Assembly: GCF_009296265.1 (NCBI RefSeq)
Contig: NZ_WBJS01000002.1
Span: 248,001-312,000 of the forward strand
Direction of reading: 5' to 3'
Origin: Thioclava sp. JE_KL1
Lineage (GTDB): Bacteria > Pseudomonadota > Alphaproteobacteria > Rhodobacterales > Rhodobacteraceae
Length of the DNA: 64,000 bases
In this document: piece after piece, positions 33,644 through 46,681 of the stretch
Numbering within the stretch: the stretch's first letter is position 1
Layout: the number at the start of each line of letters is the position of its first letter
Made by a program: the position numbers and the translations under genes
The notes under the pieces: generated by a model
What the model saw: the letters and a program-made list of their open reading frames with translations, nothing else
Databases searched by the model: none
What the model was told of the DNA's origin: nothing

Positions 33644-36145
33644 ATGAAATCCCATGTGAAAGCTTTGGTCGTCGGTGGCGGCGCAGTCGGGTGCGGTGTC
33701 GCCTACCATCTTGCCAAGGCAGGCTGGGACACGCTGCTCATCGAGCGCGACGAGCTGACCTCGGGCTCGACCTGGCACGCGGCGGGTCTGCTGCCGCTCT
33801 TCAACATGAGCTACGCGACGACCCACATCCATAAATACTCGGTCGATTTCTACAAGACGCTGGAAGCCGAGACCGGGCTGAACGCGGGCTTCGCGATCGT
33901 GGGCAACCTGCGCATGGCGCAGACGCAAGAGCGGATGGACGAATACAAGCTTTATTCCTCCGTCGCCGAGACCGCGGATGTCTATCACGAGTTCCTGACG
34001 CCCGCGCAGATGAAGGAGCGCTGGCCGCTCCTGAACACCGAAGACCTCAAAGGCGCGCTGTTCCACCCGCAGGACGGCTATATCAACCCCGCCGACGTGA
34101 CGCAGGCGATGGCCAAGGGCGCGCGTCAGCACGGCGCCGAGATCGCGCGCAAGCTGCAGGTCAACGCCTATCGCTGGACCGGCTCGGAATGGGTCGTGAC
34201 GCTTGAGAAGATGGTCGAGAAGGGCGGCAACCTCGTCGGCTCCGGCGAAGAGATCGAAATCCGCGCCGAACACGTCGTGACCTGCACCGGCAACCACGCG
34301 CAGCGCACCGCGCGCCTGCTGGGCATCAAGATTCCCGCGATCCCGGTCGAACACCAGTTCATCGTCACCGACGCCGACCCGGCGCTGGTCAAATGGCGCG
34401 CCGAGGGTAACCCCGAGCACCCGGTGCTGCGCGATGCCGATGCGAAATGGTATGTCCGCGAGGAACGCGGCGGCTGGATCCTCGGCCCCTACGAGCGCAA
34501 CGCGCCCGCGCGCTTCCTCTATGATGTGCCGGAGACCTTCCGCGCCGATCTGTTCCAACTCGATCTGGAGCGCATCGAAGAAGAATACATGTCGATGATC
34601 CATCGTCTGCCGACCTCCGAGGAAGTCGGCCTGAAGGACGATTTCAACGGCCCGATCTGCTACACCCCCGACGGCAACCCGCTGGTCGGCCCCGCGCCGG
34701 GCCTGCGCAACATGTGGCTGGCGGAAGGTTTCTCCTTCGGCATCACCGCTGCGGGCGGCACCGGCTATTACCTCGCGCAGATGATGGTCGAAGGCGAGGC
34801 CGAGATCGACATGGCGAGCCTCGATCCCAAGCGTTACGGCAGCTGGATGACCACCGAATACGCGGCGCGCAAGAACGAAGAGGCCTACGAGCACGTCTTC
34901 ATCCTGCACCACCCCGATGAAGAGCGCGAAGCCTGCCGTCCGCTGCGAACCGCTCCCGCCTATGACCGCCAGATCGCGGCGGGCGCGCAGATGGGCCAGA
35001 CCAACGGCTGGGAACGCCCGAACTATTACGGCCCCAAGGATGCGCCCTCGAGCTTCGACCATGACAGCCGCTCGTTCCGTCGCGGAGAATGGTGGCAATA
35101 TGCCAAGGACGAGGCCGAGGCGCTGCGCGACACCGCCGGTCTGATCGACGCCTCCGCCTTCACCAAACACATGGTGCGCGGCCCCGGCGCGACGGCTTTC
35201 CTCGATGCCTTCACCTGCAACAAGCTGCCGAAGGTGGGACGGATCAACCTGACCTACGCGCTGACCGAAGCCGGCACGACCCGCACCGAATACACGATCG
35301 TGCGTCTGGCCGAGGACGAGTACTACCTGATCTCGGCGGGCGCCTGGACCGATTACGACGGCGACTTCCTGCGTAAATCGATCGAGGATTTCCGCGCGGC
35401 GGGCGGCGACTATGTCGATTGCCACGACGTGACCACCCAATGGGGCGTCTTCGCGCTGGCGGGCCCCAATGCGCGCAAGATTCTGCAGGAGGTGGTCAAG
35501 GACGCCTATCCGGAGACGGTTCTGTCGAACAAGCGCTTCCCGTGGCTCTCGATGCGCAATATCGAGTTGGGCATGTGCCCGGTCCGCGCCGTGCGCGTGG
35601 CCTATACGGGCGAGCTGGGCTGGGAACTGCATCACCCGGTCGAATTCGGCCGCTACCTCTGGGATCTGCTGGTCGAGGCGGGCGAGAAGCACGGGATGAA
35701 GCTGGTGGGTGCGCGCGCGCAGAACTGGCTGCGTCAGGAGAAGAGCTATCGCGCGTTCGGCAACGAGCTGGGCCGCGACGCGACCCCGCAGGAAGCCGGT
35801 CTCGACCGCTTCATCGACCTCGAGAAGGAGTTCACCGGCAAGCAGGCGATGCTCGACACCGGCATCCGCTCGAAATGCGTGACGCTTCTGATCGACGGGC
35901 CGGACGACGCTGACCCGTGGGGCAAGGAAGTCATCAAACAGGATGGCGAGAAGGTCGGGCGTCTGACCTCGGGCGGCTGGTCGGTGGCCTTCGGCAAGCA
36001 GATCGGGATGGGCTATGTGCGCCCCGATCTGGCTGAACCGGGCACCAAGCTTTCCGTGCGCATCCTCGGCGCCGATTATCCGGCGGAAGTGACCGAGGAC
36101 AGCCCGCACGACCCGAGCAACGCGCGCATCCGCGTCGACGGCTGA
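33644..36145 (+). CDS. FAD-dependent dimethylglycine/sarcosine dehydrogenase with GcvT domain
   Basis: An 833-residue two-part enzyme. The N-terminal DAO-type flavin domain starts with VVGGGAVGCGVAYHLAKAG (9-27) and carries GSTWHAAGL, where His45 matches the covalent FAD histidine of dimethylglycine and sarcosine dehydrogenases. A linker domain and a C-terminal aminomethyltransferase (GcvT) domain (from about 430, with the barrel at 730-825) follow. It demethylates N-methylated glycine derived from choline or betaine and passes the one-carbon unit to tetrahydrofolate. AAGGAGG precedes ATG 33644. The substrate cannot be chosen from sequence. Confidence 0.85.
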   Translation: MKSHVKALVVGGGAVGCGVAYHLAKAGWDTLLIERDELTSGSTWHAAGLLPLFNMSYATTHIHKYSVDFYKTLEAETGLNAGFAIVGNLRMAQTQERMDEYKLYSSVAETADVYHEFLTPAQMKERWPLLNTEDLKGALFHPQDGYINPADVTQAMAKGARQHGAEIARKLQVNAYRWTGSEWVVTLEKMVEKGGNLVGSGEEIEIRAEHVVTCTGNHAQRTARLLGIKIPAIPVEHQFIVTDADPALVKWRAEGNPEHPVLRDADAKWYVREERGGWILGPYERNAPARFLYDVPETFRADLFQLDLERIEEEYMSMIHRLPTSEEVGLKDDFNGPICYTPDGNPLVGPAPGLRNMWLAEGFSFGITAAGGTGYYLAQMMVEGEAEIDMASLDPKRYGSWMTTEYAARKNEEAYEHVFILHHPDEEREACRPLRTAPAYDRQIAAGAQMGQTNGWERPNYYGPKDAPSSFDHDSRSFRRGEWWQYAKDEAEALRDTAGLIDASAFTKHMVRGPGATAFLDAFTCNKLPKVGRINLTYALTEAGTTRTEYTIVRLAEDEYYLISAGAWTDYDGDFLRKSIEDFRAAGGDYVDCHDVTTQWGVFALAGPNARKILQEVVKDAYPETVLSNKRFPWLSMRNIELGMCPVRAVRVAYTGELGWELHHPVEFGRYLWDLLVEAGEKHGMKLVGARAQNWLRQEKSYRAFGNELGRDATPQEAGLDRFIDLEKEFTGKQAMLDTGIRSKCVTLLIDGPDDADPWGKEVIKQDGEKVGRLTSGGWSVAFGKQIGMGYVRPDLAEPGTKLSVRILGADYPAEVTEDSPHDPSNARIRVDG

Positions 36146-36173
36146 GCCTGTCTAGCGATTGAGACCGGAGAAG

Positions 36174-36315
36174 GGGGGCGCTGCCCCCCTTTTCGCTGCG
36201 CGAATTCACCCCCCGGGATATTTGCACCAAGGCGAAGGGGAAAATACTGCTGTCTTCGGCTTGGTGAAAATATCCCGGGGGAGGCGCGAGTCTCGCGCCG
36301 GGGGCGGAGCCCCCT
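36174..36315. repeat. Dispersed intergenic palindrome, copy E (complete)
   Basis: CCCCCGGGATATTT...CACCAAGGCGAAG pairs with CTTCGGCTTGGTG...AATATCCCGGGGG (36210-36281). Outer hairpins GGGGGGCGCTGCCCCCC and GGGGGCGGAGCCCCC flank it. It separates the GcvT-type dehydrogenase from the following gene and probably ends its transcript. Confidence 0.85.
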
Positions 36316-36424
36316 CAACTTTGGTCACATCACGCAGCGCCATCCCTTTGGCTTGACGCAGGTCAAGGATTTCGCCCGTGCCCCGTGTCACGCCGCGAGG
36401 GACGAAATGCGAAGGAGACCTGCG

Positions 36425-36769
36425 ATGAGCTACAAGGCGAAAATCGACGAGATGCGCAACGAGCTACGCGTGATGAACAAGACGATCCCCGACGCTGTCG
36501 GCGGCTTTGGCGTGCTGTCGAAGGCCGTGAAGGAGAACGGGCCGCTCGATGTGAAGACCAAGGAATTCATCGCGCTCGGCGTGGCGGTCGTGCTGCGTTG
36601 CGAGCCCTGCATCATGTTCCATGTCGAGGCGCTGATGAAGGCGGGCGGCACGCGTGAGGAGCTGGGCGACGTGCTCGCCATGGCGATCCAGATGGGCGGT
36701 GGCCCGGGGGTGATGTATGCCGGTCACGCGCTGGCCTGCTGGGACGAGCTGGCCGCCGCGAAAGGCTGA
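36425..36769 (+). CDS. Carboxymuconolactone decarboxylase / AhpD-like protein
   Basis: A 114-residue helical protein of the CMD family. The motif LRCEPCIMFHVEALMKAG contains the CxxC-x3-H redox site of AhpD-like peroxidase partners, so a thiol-redox or peroxide role is more likely than the decarboxylase name implies. AAGGAGA lies seven bases before the ATG. A strong terminator follows. Confidence 0.87.
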   Translation: MSYKAKIDEMRNELRVMNKTIPDAVGGFGVLSKAVKENGPLDVKTKEFIALGVAVVLRCEPCIMFHVEALMKAGGTREELGDVLAMAIQMGGGPGVMYAGHALACWDELAAAKG

Positions 36770-36796
36770 ACTGTCCCGCTCTGCGACATGTTGTCA

Positions 36797-36832
36797 GGCC
36801 CGCGCCGGAAAGGCGCGGGCCGTTTCGTTTCA
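36797..36832 (+). terminator. Rho-independent terminator
   Basis: A perfect 10-bp stem GGCCCGCGCC/GGCGCGGGCC with loop GGAAA is followed by GTTTCGTTTC, 27 nt past the AhpD-like stop. Confidence 0.75.
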
Positions 36833-36862
36833 TTCACGACATATCTCATGAAGGACAGACAG

Positions 36863-37378
36863 ATGAAACGCATCTCTTCTCTCGCCGCCCCGTTTGCCGC
36901 GGCACTGCTGCTCGGTGCGGCTCCGGGTTTCGCGCAAAGCGCCCCGGTGCCGGGGCAGGAATTTCTCCTGCAATGGGATCTCGATGGCGATGGCGGCGTC
37001 ACGCTGGCGGAAGCCCGAGAGCGGCGCGGCGACATTTTCACGATGTTCGACGCGAACGAGGATGACACTTACTCCGTCGCGGAAATCGCGATGATCGACG
37101 AGCATAAGGAAATGGAGCGCGAGGCTGGCAAAGGTCCGGGGCATCAGATGCCCGAGGGCATGGGGCAGGGGCCCGGCAAGCGACAGGGTCAGGGCCGCAA
37201 CGCGATGCGCGCGGGCCACGATATCCCGACCGCCGAGGGGCTGCGGGCCTTCGATGCGAATGGCGACGGGGTGATCTCGCGCGCGGAATTCGTGAGTGGC
37301 ACCGATCAGTGGTTCGCGATGCGCGATCGCGACGGTGATGGCGTGCTGACCAAGGCCGATTTCGGCCCCCGGAGCTGA
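36863..37378 (+). CDS. Secreted EF-hand calcium-binding protein
   Basis: A 171-residue protein with signal peptide ending GFAQ-S. Four EF-hand-type loops are visible: 39-50 (DLDGDGGVTLAE), 63-74 (DANEDDTYSVAE), 131-142 (DANGDGVISRAE) and 155-166 (DRDGDGVLTKAD). The second is the least canonical. A Gly/Gln/Met-rich stretch (86-115) separates the pairs. Periplasmic calcium binding is likely; no target is known. AAGGA precedes the ATG by eight bases. Confidence 0.87.
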   Translation: MKRISSLAAPFAAALLLGAAPGFAQSAPVPGQEFLLQWDLDGDGGVTLAEARERRGDIFTMFDANEDDTYSVAEIAMIDEHKEMEREAGKGPGHQMPEGMGQGPGKRQGQGRNAMRAGHDIPTAEGLRAFDANGDGVISRAEFVSGTDQWFAMRDRDGDGVLTKADFGPRS

Positions 37379-37416
37379 CCCAAACGCTTTAGGCGAAGCC
37401 TCGCCGATGTCAAAAG

Positions 37417-37452
37417 ACGCCCGCCTGTCAGCGATGACAGGCGGGCGTTTGC
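37417..37452 (+). terminator. Strong hairpin terminator
   Basis: A perfect 14-bp stem ACGCCCGCCTGTCA/TGACAGGCGGGCGT with a GCGA tetraloop follows the EF-hand gene by 38 nt and is flanked by AAAAG and TTTGC. It can act on either strand. Confidence 0.75.
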
Positions 37453-37487
37453 ATGAGAGGCTGGGAAAAAATCACGGGGGAGTGAGC

Positions 37488-38318
37488 ATGGGGATTTCGC
37501 GCAGGTTCTTCGTCTCGGGCGCAGCCTTGGCCTTGGCGGGTTGCGGCGGCGCGCCCAGCGGCAAGCAGGCCAAATTGATGCGTCCGGCGGTGCTGTCGGC
37601 CTCGAACTACCGGGCGAGCGGCATCCCCGCGCGCTTCGGCGATACCGATCCGCATGATTGGGAAGGTCTGGCGCCGGCGCGGCTGCCGGTCCACGGGATC
37701 GACGCGGCGCGCTATCAGGGTGAGATCGACTGGCGCCGGGCGCGCGCGGCGGGGGTGTCCTTCGCGTGGCTCAAGGCGACCGAGGGCGGCGATCACTCCG
37801 ATCCGGGTTTCCACATCAACGCGACCCGCGCGCGGGCGGCGGGCGTGCCGGTCGGGGCCTATCACTTCTACTATTTCTGCCGCTCCCCCGAAGAGCAGGC
37901 CGATTGGTATATCCGCAACGTGCCGCGCCGCCGGGGCGATCTGCCGCCGGTGCTGGATATCGAGTGGAACCACACCTCGCGCACCTGCCAGCGTCGCCCC
38001 GCGGCCCATGTCACTCGCGCCGAGATGCACCGCTTCCTCGCGGCCCTGACGCGGCATTACGGCACGCGACCGGTGATCTACACGACGATCGATTTCTGGC
38101 GGGATAACGATCTGTCGCGCTTCTCCGGCTATGAGATGTGGCTGCGCTCGGTCACCGCGCACCCGATGGAGCGCTACCCCGGCGCCGATTGGAGCTTCTG
38201 GCAGTATAGCGGCACGGGTGTCGTGCCGGGCGTACCGGGGAACGTGGACATGAACGCCTTCGCGGGCTCTCCGGCCGCGTGGCAAAGCTGGCTCGCGCGG
38301 CGGGCGCAGCGGGCGTGA
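37488..38318 (+). CDS. Lipoprotein of glycoside hydrolase family 25 (lysozyme type)
   Basis: A 276-residue lipoprotein with signal RRFFVSGAALALAGCGG (lipid Cys near residue 19). The GH25 barrel begins VHGIDAARYQGEIDW, and has FAWLKATEGG, AGVPVGAYHFYYF, the catalytic DxE in PVLDIEWN and the C-terminal FWQYS motif. It should cut the glycan of peptidoglycan. GGGGGAG precedes the ATG. The presence of a twin-arginine-like SRRFF near the N-terminus is noted but not decisive. Confidence 0.88.
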   Translation: MGISRRFFVSGAALALAGCGGAPSGKQAKLMRPAVLSASNYRASGIPARFGDTDPHDWEGLAPARLPVHGIDAARYQGEIDWRRARAAGVSFAWLKATEGGDHSDPGFHINATRARAAGVPVGAYHFYYFCRSPEEQADWYIRNVPRRRGDLPPVLDIEWNHTSRTCQRRPAAHVTRAEMHRFLAALTRHYGTRPVIYTTIDFWRDNDLSRFSGYEMWLRSVTAHPMERYPGADWSFWQYSGTGVVPGVPGNVDMNAFAGSPAAWQSWLARRAQRA

Positions 38319-38322
38319 GCAT

Positions 38323-38352
38323 AAAAAAAGGCGGCCCCGGAAGGCCGCCTTT
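38323..38352. terminator. Bidirectional terminator
   Basis: AAAGGCGGCC-CCGGAA-GGCCGCCTTT lies between convergent genes. An A7 run on its left gives a strong U-run for the minus-strand gene, and TTT on the right serves the GH25 gene. Confidence 0.85.
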
Positions 38353-38372
38353 CCCCTGCAAGCGCGTCGCGG

Positions 38373-39068
38373 TCAGAGACCGGGGATGACGCGGATCAGA
38401 TCACGCTGCTTGAACGTGGTGCGCCGCTGCGGACCGAAGGCGAAGGTCGCACCGACCGAGACGTAGTTGCTCGACCCCAGTTCGTCGCCATCGGCATGGC
38501 CGAAATCGCCGCTCAGCGTCACGTTGCCGAGCTTGTAGTCGACGCCGATCTGCGTGCGGTTCGCGTCGAAGCTCTCGACGTCGATATGGTCATAGCCCGC
38601 AGTCACGCCGAACGCGTCGTTGACTGCATAGCGCCCCGACAGGCCGAACAGGTTGCCGCTGACGCCGTCTTCCTTGGCGTGCGAGACATAAGCTTCGCCG
38701 CCAAACTGGCCGTAGGAATGGCCCGCTTCGAGGCCATAGTAATCCATCCCTGCGCCTTCGGCGTGGTCGTGGCCCGCAAAGGCGCCGAAGGAGGTGGTCG
38801 GACCGGCGTGGTAGATCGCGTGAAGTGCGACGTTGTTGGCGTCGGTGTCGCTTGCGCCGAAACTCGCGAAAGCCAGATCGCCTTGCAGCGAGAATTGCCG
38901 GTTGAACCCGACTTCGAGCGAGCCGGTGGCCGAGGTCTTGTCGAGATCGCCGTCATCGGTGAATTGCGAAAAGCCGATGCCGACGGTGCCGCCGGTGATT
39001 TCAGCCGCGCTGGAGATTTGCGGGAGCGCCGCGAAAAGGACCGCGGCTGCGAAAACGCATTTGTTCAT
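38373..39068 (-). CDS. Outer-membrane beta-barrel-like protein
   Basis: A 231-residue exported protein (signal MNKCVFAAAVLFAALPQISSA). The mature part consists of alternating short beta-strands with aromatic ends (SLEVGFNRQFSLQGDLAF, YAVNDAFGVTAGYDHI, YVSVGATFAF), typical of small porin-like or OmpA-like barrels. It does not end in the usual C-terminal aromatic residue but in a basic tail (FKQRDLIRVIPGL), which makes exact family placement uncertain. ATG 39068 is chosen because GAGG precedes it by six bases. Confidence 0.7.
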   Translation of the reverse strand: MNKCVFAAAVLFAALPQISSAAEITGGTVGIGFSQFTDDGDLDKTSATGSLEVGFNRQFSLQGDLAFASFGASDTDANNVALHAIYHAGPTTSFGAFAGHDHAEGAGMDYYGLEAGHSYGQFGGEAYVSHAKEDGVSGNLFGLSGRYAVNDAFGVTAGYDHIDVESFDANRTQIGVDYKLGNVTLSGDFGHADGDELGSSNYVSVGATFAFGPQRRTTFKQRDLIRVIPGL

Positions 39069-39144
39069 AACTTGCCTCATGAAATTGTTTTTAGGCTTTA
39101 GCCATGCGTGAGCCACCGAGGCGCGGCAAGATCACCCCCGGGTT

Positions 39145-39180
39145 GAAAAAAGAAACTCGCGGAAACCGTGTTCCGCGAGT
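39145..39180 (-). terminator. Terminator of carB
   Basis: A perfect 10-bp stem ACTCGCGGAA/TTCCGCGAGT (39155-39180), read on the minus strand, is followed by TTCTTTTTTC. It lies 29 nt past the carB stop. Confidence 0.9.
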
Positions 39181-39209
39181 CACATCATTTCTCTAATTGT
39201 GTCCGTAGC

Positions 39210-42539
<3,330 letters not shown>

Positions 42540-42721
42540 GGGAATCCCCTCTGGTCACTGCGCAAATTGAGGCGCTTTATACGCAAAGGGTCAGGCGTCG
42601 CAAGAGGGTCAGGACGCGATAGCCGGGTTGCAGGGTGACGCGAGGGCGTGCGCCCAAGTCTGTCAGGCCGCGCGCCGGGAGGAGCGCAGCCTGATTTCAG
42701 CCCGGTCAGGGAGGGGGCGAC

Positions 42722-43960
42722 TTACTCGGCGGCCAGCCGATGTTCCTGTTCGTCTTCGTCGCGATAGAGGTAGTCGCGTGTCAGCGGCACGTCGCCCACC
42801 TCATGGGCCAGCTGATACTGGAACACGACTTGCCCGCCATGGCGGAAGGCCATCTCGGATGCCACGAGATAGAAGCGCCACATCCGGCAGAACCGCTCGT
42901 CATAAAGTGCGACGGCCTTGTCGATATTCGCTTCGAACCGATCGCACCAATGGCGCAGGGTTTCCGCGTAATGCAGCCGCCAGACCTCGAGGTCGGTGGT
43001 AATGAGGCCTTCATGCTCGACCGCATTCGACGCTTCCGACATGGCCGGGCAATAGCCGCCGGGGAAGATGTATTTCGTGATGAAATCGGCGGTCGCGCCA
43101 CCGGGGCCCGAGCGTCCGATGAAATGGATCAGCGAGACGCCGCCCGGTTTGAGTAGCTCGCGCACCTTCGAGAAATACTCGCGGTAATGCGGCACGCCGA
43201 CATGTTCGAACATGCCGACCGAGACGATCCGGTCGAACTTGTCGGTCACATCGCGGTAATCGGTCAGGCGGATGTCGATCTTGTCTTCGAGGCCGGCCTC
43301 TTTGACCCGTTTGCGGGCCAGCGCGTGCTGTTCGGTGGACAGCGTCACGCCGACGACATTCGCGCCGAAATCGCGTGCCAGCGTCAGCGCCATGCCGCCC
43401 CAGCCGCAGCCGATATCGAGAACGGTCATGCCCGGCTCGATCAACAGCTTCTTGGCGATATGGTGTTTCTTCGCCTCCTGCGCTTCTTCCAGCGTCATGT
43501 CGGGGCGCTCGAAATAGGCGCAGCTATATTGCCGGTCCTCATCGAGGAAGAGGTCATAAAGCTCGCCCGACAGGTCATAGTGATGCGCCACATTGGTGCG
43601 CGCCTTGTTGACCGGGTTGAACTGCGCGAAGCGGCGTCCGAAGAAGCGGCTCGCCTCGCGCGGTTTCTCGAACCACGGCATGCCGGATCCGGTCTGGTTG
43701 CGGATCGCAAGCGCGAGGAAGCCACGCAGATCGTCATTCGCGATCGTGTAGTCGCCGTTCATATATCCTTCGCCAACCCCGAGATCGGGGCGCAGCACGA
43801 TCCTGCGCGTCACGTCGGGGTTTTCGATGGTCACGCGGACCGGGTCTCCGGTGCCGTCGCCATAGCGTCTGAGCGTCTCGTCCGAATAGACGAGTTCAAG
43901 CGTGCCCCTGCGGATCAGGTGGCGCAACATTCGGTCGAGAAGCGAGTCCCAAGCTCTCAT
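42722..43960 (-). CDS. cfa: Cyclopropane-fatty-acyl-phospholipid synthase
   Basis: A 412-residue SAM-dependent enzyme that converts membrane unsaturated fatty acyl chains to cyclopropane acids. The SAM loop [16 protein letters not shown] and downstream [16 protein letters not shown] are typical, and the N-terminal lipid-binding domain carries [12 protein letters not shown] 43960 is preferred to 43978 because GGAGAG lies between them. It is divergent from aspS. CFA synthase genes are stress targets in many bacteria, and an ECF-like promoter candidate lies upstream. Confidence 0.92.
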   Translation of the reverse strand: MRAWDSLLDRMLRHLIRRGTLELVYSDETLRRYGDGTGDPVRVTIENPDVTRRIVLRPDLGVGEGYMNGDYTIANDDLRGFLALAIRNQTGSGMPWFEKPREASRFFGRRFAQFNPVNKARTNVAHHYDLSGELYDLFLDEDRQYSCAYFERPDMTLEEAQEAKKHHIAKKLLIEPGMTVLDIGCGWGGMALTLARDFGANVVGVTLSTEQHALARKRVKEAGLEDKIDIRLTDYRDVTDKFDRIVSVGMFEHVGVPHYREYFSKVRELLKPGGVSLIHFIGRSGPGGATADFITKYIFPGGYCPAMSEASNAVEHEGLITTDLEVWRLHYAETLRHWCDRFEANIDKAVALYDERFCRMWRFYLVASEMAFRHGGQVVFQYQLAHEVGDVPLTRDYLYRDEDEQEHRLAAE

Positions 43961-44019
43961 ATGGTCTCTCCGGATCATGCCGGGGCTTGGCAGGCTCCAG
44001 CGTTAGCCTTCATGACGGC

Positions 44020-44045
44020 AACCTTTGTGAAATTACCAAAGTTCC
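44020..44045 (-). promoter_or_regulatory. Candidate ECF-type promoter of cfa
   Basis: On the minus strand GGAAC (44045-44041) is followed after 18 nt by GTT (44022-44020). The layout resembles the element upstream of the PRC-barrel gene. The start of transcription would be about 50 nt before the cfa ATG. Confidence 0.3.
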
Positions 44046-44135
44046 CGTTGTCTCTGAAGTTAACCGAAAATTTACCTTTTTTCGAGCCACGCGCGCGTGA
44101 ACTGCTCGAGACGGGCCTGTGTGCCTCCGCACAGC

Positions 44136-44164
44136 TTGACTTTTGCGCGCTCAACGGGTGTATC
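44136..44164 (+). promoter_or_regulatory. Candidate sigma-70 promoter of aspS
   Basis: TTGACT (44136-44141) and TGTATC (44159-44164) are separated by 17 nt, with the aspS start 40 nt further on. The -35 box is strong and the -10 box weak. Confidence 0.45.
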
Positions 44165-44203
44165 GGCGCGACTATACGCAATTCTCGATCCGGGGAGCCT
44201 CCC

Positions 44204-45982
44204 ATGCATGCCTTTCGCAGCCATACCTGCGCAGATCTGAGCGCCGCCAACGCCGGTGAGACCGTCCGCCTCGCGGGCTGGGTCCATCGCGTGCGCGATC
44301 ACGGGGGGGTGCTCTTCATCGATCTTCGCGATCATTACGGTATGACGCAGGTGCTCTGTGACGGCGACAGCCCCGCCTTCAAGACGATGGAAAAAACGCG
44401 CTCGGAATGGGTGATCCGCATCGACGGCACCGTGAAGCTGCGCGACGAGAGCCTGATCAACCCGAAGATTCCGACCGGCGAGATCGAGGTCTATGTCCGC
44501 GACATCGAAATTCTGGGCGAGTCCGAGGAACTGCCGCTGCCGGTTTTCGGCGAGCTGGAATATCCCGAAGAAACGCGTCTGTCCTATCGCTTCCTCGACC
44601 TGCGTCGCGAGAGCCTACATGACAAGATGATCCTGCGCTCCAACGTCGTGAAATCCATGCGTAAACGCATGTGGGACGCCGATTTCAACGAGTTCCAGAC
44701 GCCGATCATCACCGCGTCGTCGCCCGAAGGCGCGCGCGACTTCCTCGTGCCGTCGCGTCTGCATCCGGGCAAGTTCTACGCACTGCCGCAGGCGCCGCAG
44801 CAGTTCAAGCAGCTGATTATGGTCGGCGGCTTCGACAAGTATTTCCAGATCGCGCCGTGCTTCCGTGACGAAGATCCGCGCGCCGACCGCTCGCCCACCG
44901 ACTTCTACCAGCTGGACGTCGAGATGAGCTTCGTCGAGCAGGAAGACATCTTCAACGTGATGCAGCCGGTCATCCAGGGCGTGTTCGAGGAATTCGCCGA
45001 TGGCCGTACGGTCGACTCGAACTGGCCGCGCATTCCCTATGCCGAGTCGATGCTGAAATACGGCTCCGACAAGCCCGACCTGCGCAACCCGATCGAGATG
45101 CAGGTGGTCTCCGATCACTTCCGCGACTCGGGCTTCGCGATTTTCGCGAAACTGCTCGAGCAGGACGACACCGAAATCCGCGCGATCCCGGCCCCCACGG
45201 GCGGCTCGCGCAAATTCTGCGACCGGATGAACAAGTTCGCGCAGGAGCAGGGCCTGCCGGGTATGGGCTACATCTTCTGGCGCAAGAGCGAGGATGGCTC
45301 GCTCGAAGGCGCCGGGCCGCTGGCCAAGAACATCGGCCCCGAGCGGACCGAGGCGGTTCGCGCGCAGCTGGGGCTGGGCGAGGGCGATGCGGCCTTCTTC
45401 CTCGGCGGCGCACCGTCGAGTTTTGAGGCCGTCGCAGGCCGTGCGCGCAACGTGATCGGCGAAGAGCTGGGCCTGACCGACAAGACCAAGTTCAAGTTCG
45501 CCTGGGTCGTCGACTTCCCGATGTACGAGGCTGATGACGAGGGCAAGATCGACTTCTCGCACAACCCGTTCTCGATGCCACAAGGCGGGATGGAGGCGCT
45601 GGAGGGTGACCCGCTGCAGGTCAAAGGCTACCAGTACGACCTCGCCTGCAACGGCTACGAGATCCTCTCGGGCGCGATCCGGAACCACAAGCTCGAGACC
45701 ATGTACAAGGCGTTCGAGATCGCGGGCTATCCGGCCTCCGAAGTCGAGAAACGTTTCGGCGGCATGGTCAAGGCGTTCAAATACGGCGCCCCGCCGCACG
45801 GTGGTTGCGCCGCCGGCATCGACCGGATCGTGATGATCCTCGCCGATACCGCGAATATTCGTGAAGTCATCATGTTCCCGATGAACCAGCGCGCCGAAGA
45901 CCTGATGATGGGCGCGCCGTCGGAGCCGATGAACGAACAGCTGCGCGAGTTGCGCCTGCGGGTCCTACCGCAAGAGGACTGA
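44204..45982 (+). CDS. aspS: Aspartate-tRNA ligase
   Basis: A 592-residue class IIb synthetase. An N-terminal OB-fold anticodon domain ([26 protein letters not shown]) is followed by class II motif 2 ([19 protein letters not shown]), a bacterial GAD insertion and motif 3 ([17 protein letters not shown]). GGGGAG precedes ATG 44204. In alphaproteobacteria the enzyme is often non-discriminating and also charges tRNA-Asn. A strong terminator follows. Confidence 0.96.
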   Translation: MHAFRSHTCADLSAANAGETVRLAGWVHRVRDHGGVLFIDLRDHYGMTQVLCDGDSPAFKTMEKTRSEWVIRIDGTVKLRDESLINPKIPTGEIEVYVRDIEILGESEELPLPVFGELEYPEETRLSYRFLDLRRESLHDKMILRSNVVKSMRKRMWDADFNEFQTPIITASSPEGARDFLVPSRLHPGKFYALPQAPQQFKQLIMVGGFDKYFQIAPCFRDEDPRADRSPTDFYQLDVEMSFVEQEDIFNVMQPVIQGVFEEFADGRTVDSNWPRIPYAESMLKYGSDKPDLRNPIEMQVVSDHFRDSGFAIFAKLLEQDDTEIRAIPAPTGGSRKFCDRMNKFAQEQGLPGMGYIFWRKSEDGSLEGAGPLAKNIGPERTEAVRAQLGLGEGDAAFFLGGAPSSFEAVAGRARNVIGEELGLTDKTKFKFAWVVDFPMYEADDEGKIDFSHNPFSMPQGGMEALEGDPLQVKGYQYDLACNGYEILSGAIRNHKLETMYKAFEIAGYPASEVEKRFGGMVKAFKYGAPPHGGCAAGIDRIVMILADTANIREVIMFPMNQRAEDLMMGAPSEPMNEQLRELRLRVLPQED

Positions 45983-46003
45983 TCCTCGCACGGTTACCCA
46001 TTT

Positions 46004-46041
46004 AAAAGGCCCCGTTCCGGATGGAGCGGGGCCTTTTGTTT
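46004..46041 (+). terminator. Rho-independent terminator of aspS
   Basis: AAAAGGCCCCGTTCC-GGAT-GGAGCGGGGCCTTTT is followed by GTTTTT, 21 nt past the aspS stop. The flanking A-run would let it act on the minus strand too. Confidence 0.9.
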
Positions 46042-46136
46042 TTCGCGGCGGAGGAGCGCGCCAGCGCAAAAGGTGCAGAAGGATAAGGCGAAGGGGCTCT
46101 GGCCGAAGCCGAGCCACCCTGAGCCTAAAACCCCGA

Positions 46137-46613
46137 TCAGTCTTCGAGACTGTCTTTCTTCTTCTCGTCGACCAGCTTCATTTCCTTCTTCTTACGCTCG
46201 AGGAATTTCTCGCCGTAATTCTCGATCTCGCTTTCGTCGATCACGTCCTTGGCGCGGCCGAAGATTTCGTCTTCTTCCTCGTCCATGTGGTGATTGTAGT
46301 CATGCTCGAGCTTGTGGAACTTATTCAGCCAACCGGGGCTCGCCATGTCCATCTCGTTGAGCTCTTCGAGCAGGTCGTCGAGTTCGGCATGTTCCTCGAC
46401 CGAGTGCCGCGCCGAATCCTGACCCCAGGTCTTGGTCATCAACTTGGAATAGAAGGTCTCTTCCTCGGCGGCGGCGTGGGACTTGATGTCGTAATAGAAC
46501 TCATTCCACGCCTGCGTGCGCTCTGCGCTGTCGCCGGACGTATCGGCGATCTTCTTCATCAGGGCGCGGTGATTGTCGTGATCTTGCTTGATGGCGTCGT
46601 AGATCGAGCTCAT
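46137..46613 (-). CDS. Hemerythrin HHE-domain protein
   Basis: A 158-residue four-helix-bundle protein. Candidate iron ligands are His in KQDHDNHRALM, HAAAEEETFY, EEHAELDDLL and EHDYNHHMDEEE. Such stand-alone proteins sense or store oxygen or repair iron-sulfur centres. The C-terminal 25 residues are highly charged. GGAGGA precedes the ATG. It lies downstream of the response regulator gene in the same direction, 68 nt away. Confidence 0.87.
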   Translation of the reverse strand: MSSIYDAIKQDHDNHRALMKKIADTSGDSAERTQAWNEFYYDIKSHAAAEEETFYSKLMTKTWGQDSARHSVEEHAELDDLLEELNEMDMASPGWLNKFHKLEHDYNHHMDEEEDEIFGRAKDVIDESEIENYGEKFLERKKKEMKLVDEKKKDSLED

Positions 46614-46681
46614 CGGGCTGTCCTCCGGTTGCGTTGACTTGTTTGAGCAACGCGAAGTCGATCAGGCAGTTCCCGGCTGCG

